Shown here: piece after piece, positions 20,503 through 21,475 of the stretch
Numbering within the stretch: the stretch's first letter is position 1
Layout: every line of letters starts with the position of its first letter
Assembly: GCF_938045775.1 (NCBI RefSeq)
Contig: NZ_CALIBH010000211.1
Span: forward strand, 1-21,475
Length of the DNA: 21,475 nucleotides
Source: an uncultured Campylobacter sp.
GTDB taxonomy: Bacteria > Campylobacterota > Campylobacteria > Campylobacterales > Campylobacteraceae
Direction of reading: 5' to 3'
The notes under the pieces: model-generated
Database searches by the model: none
What the model saw: only the letters and a program-made list of their open reading frames with translations
Told to the model about the DNA's origin: nothing
Position numbers and translations under genes: made by a program

Positions 20503-21475
20503 GGAGCAAAATCCGCTCGGAGAAATTTACGATAAATTTTGCAGGTTTAATGCGGATTTTTGCGTAAAATTTAGCCCGGAAAATTTGCCGCGAGTTCAAA
20601 TCCCGCCCCCATCCAAAGCAGTTTTACCCGGAAAAATTTGCGGGCAAAATTTTATCGCGAGGATTTTGCGGCGGCGGCTTTTTAGTCTTTTGACACTTTT
20701 TTAGCGGGCTTTGGACGGCTTTGAACGAGCTTTTGGCGGCTAAATTTTACCGCAAAGATTTTTCAGAATAAATTTACGCTCTTTGCGTTTGCCTGCTCCG
20801 CATAAAATTTTACGGCGATCTTGTCGTGGCTTTGCACCGGTTTTGCGGCGATTTTTAGGATACGGAGCGCGAAAATTTCGCCGTAGAATTTTGACTGAAA
20901 TTTTACCGTGCGGAATTTTGCCGTATGAAATTTCGTCGCGATAGAATTCCGTCGAAATTTAATCGAGGCAAAGATACGGCGCCGCGATCTAAACGTAAAA
21001 TTTTAATCCAAATTTACGCTAAACCGCCGCAGTATAAGCGCAGAATTCCGATCCAAAATTCTACCGCAAGGCCGCGATAAAACAGATGCGGACTAGGCTA
21101 GCCCCGTATAAAATTTTAAGCCGAAATTATGGCTTACGTTCCGTTACAATAAAATTTTGAGCCAAAATTTCACGCTTTGAAATTCCAAAAATCTGCAAAC
21201 GCAGTAAAATATGCCTCCGCTACAAACTCTAGTAACCCGGCGCATAAAGTTTCTAGCCAAAATTCTGCAATTAAAATTTCGCGCTCTGAAATTTTACACT
21301 TTAAAATCCCATAAATTTCCAAATTCCATAAATCCAAAGCATAAAATTCCATAATCAAAATTCCCCGCCTCAAAATCCCGCAAATTTCCCGCTTTTAAAT
21401 CCAAAATTCCGCAAATTTAGCAAGCTTTAAATTTTAAAGCTATAAACTTCGCTTCAAATTTTAAGGATCAAAAAT
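20503..21475. other. ~970-bp gene-free, RAATTY-saturated region
   Basis: No gene is supported. The one listed-length frame (21170-21373 leftward) is built from repeated EF/EI/IL patterns that merely translate the motif. I count 36 RAATTY hexamers in 973 bases, one per 27. In the right third they take the form of a degenerate short repeat AAAATTCC/AAATTTCC every 10-25 bases. A tRNA-arm-like piece lies at 20590-20614 between short direct repeats. Base use resembles the gaps within the trp region more than the AT-rich island. Confidence 0.6.
20575..20643 (+). repeat. Short direct repeats flanking a tRNA 3'-end-like segment
   Basis: CCCGGAAAATTTGCCG (20575-20590) and CCCGGAAAAATTTGCGG (20627-20643) differ by one extra A and the last positions. 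Between them, GCGAG-TTCAAAT-CCCGC (20590-20606) has the form of a T-arm with four of five stem pairs, followed by CCCCATCCA. No matching tRNA 5' half is upstream, so this is at most a remnant. Confidence 0.3.

Noticed and set aside
20503..20620. Complete tRNA gene
   Set aside because: Only a T-arm-like piece is present; no acceptor 5' strand, D-arm or anticodon arm can be built upstream.
21170..21373. 67-codon leftward frame in the right-hand gap
   Set aside because: Its EF/EI/IL repeats are just the translation of dense AAATTT/AAATTC words; no ribosome site and no family resemblance.
1..21475. Insertion sequences or transposases
   Set aside because: No transposase motif or terminal inverted repeats with target duplications were seen, despite the rearranged trp order.

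Overview
The window looks like a chromosome segment from a Campylobacter-type epsilonproteobacterium. Supporting signs are TATAAT-type -10 boxes without clear -35 elements, a fused trpG-trpD gene, a YedE-type selenium transporter, a large FliO-like membrane protein after trpA, and very frequent AAATTT. The fairly GC-rich core genes suggest the oral group (rectus/showae/gracilis-like). The species cannot be fixed from this sequence.

Layout. (1) 1-3945 is an AT-rich island of small same-strand genes. Most look like immunity proteins of polymorphic or contact-dependent toxins: a SUKH (SMI1/KNR4) protein, a barstar-like protein, a MafI-like protein, a colicin-immunity-like protein, and three copies of an unassigned family, the first frameshifted. 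Two small membrane or exported proteins follow. No toxin is in the window. (2) 4052-7248 holds a promoter and trpB-trpA, which overlap, then a FliO-like gene. (3) 7468-9647 is a leftward TonB-dependent receptor of haem-receptor type with an operator-like palindrome over its promoter. (4) 10045-11106 is yedE. (5) 11404-13195 holds two leftward paralogous membrane-protein genes, each interrupted in its N-terminal region. (6) 13258-19643 is a leftward trpE-trpGD-DNA methyltransferase-trpF operon. (7) 19771-20502 is yaaA, divergent from trpE. (8) 20503-21475 has no convincing gene.

Together, trpE, trpGD, trpF, trpB and trpA encode every step from chorismate to tryptophan. They lie in two separate, oppositely oriented blocks about 7 kb apart, with an orphan adenine methyltransferase inside one block. 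TrpF is about three times its normal length because of three low-complexity inserts; TrpE carries two smaller ones.

The most interesting signal is the density of the hexamer RAATTY (AAATTT, AAATTC, GAATTT, GAATTC). My hand counts give about one per 26-38 bp in noncoding DNA and in several protein inserts, one per 86 bp in the methyltransferase gene, and one per ~700 bp expected by chance. RAATTY is the sequence whose adenine methylation (by CtsM) marks DNA for natural transformation in C. jejuni. I propose, as inference, that RAATTY-rich filler is expanding between and inside genes here, and that some odd protein inserts are its in-frame translation.
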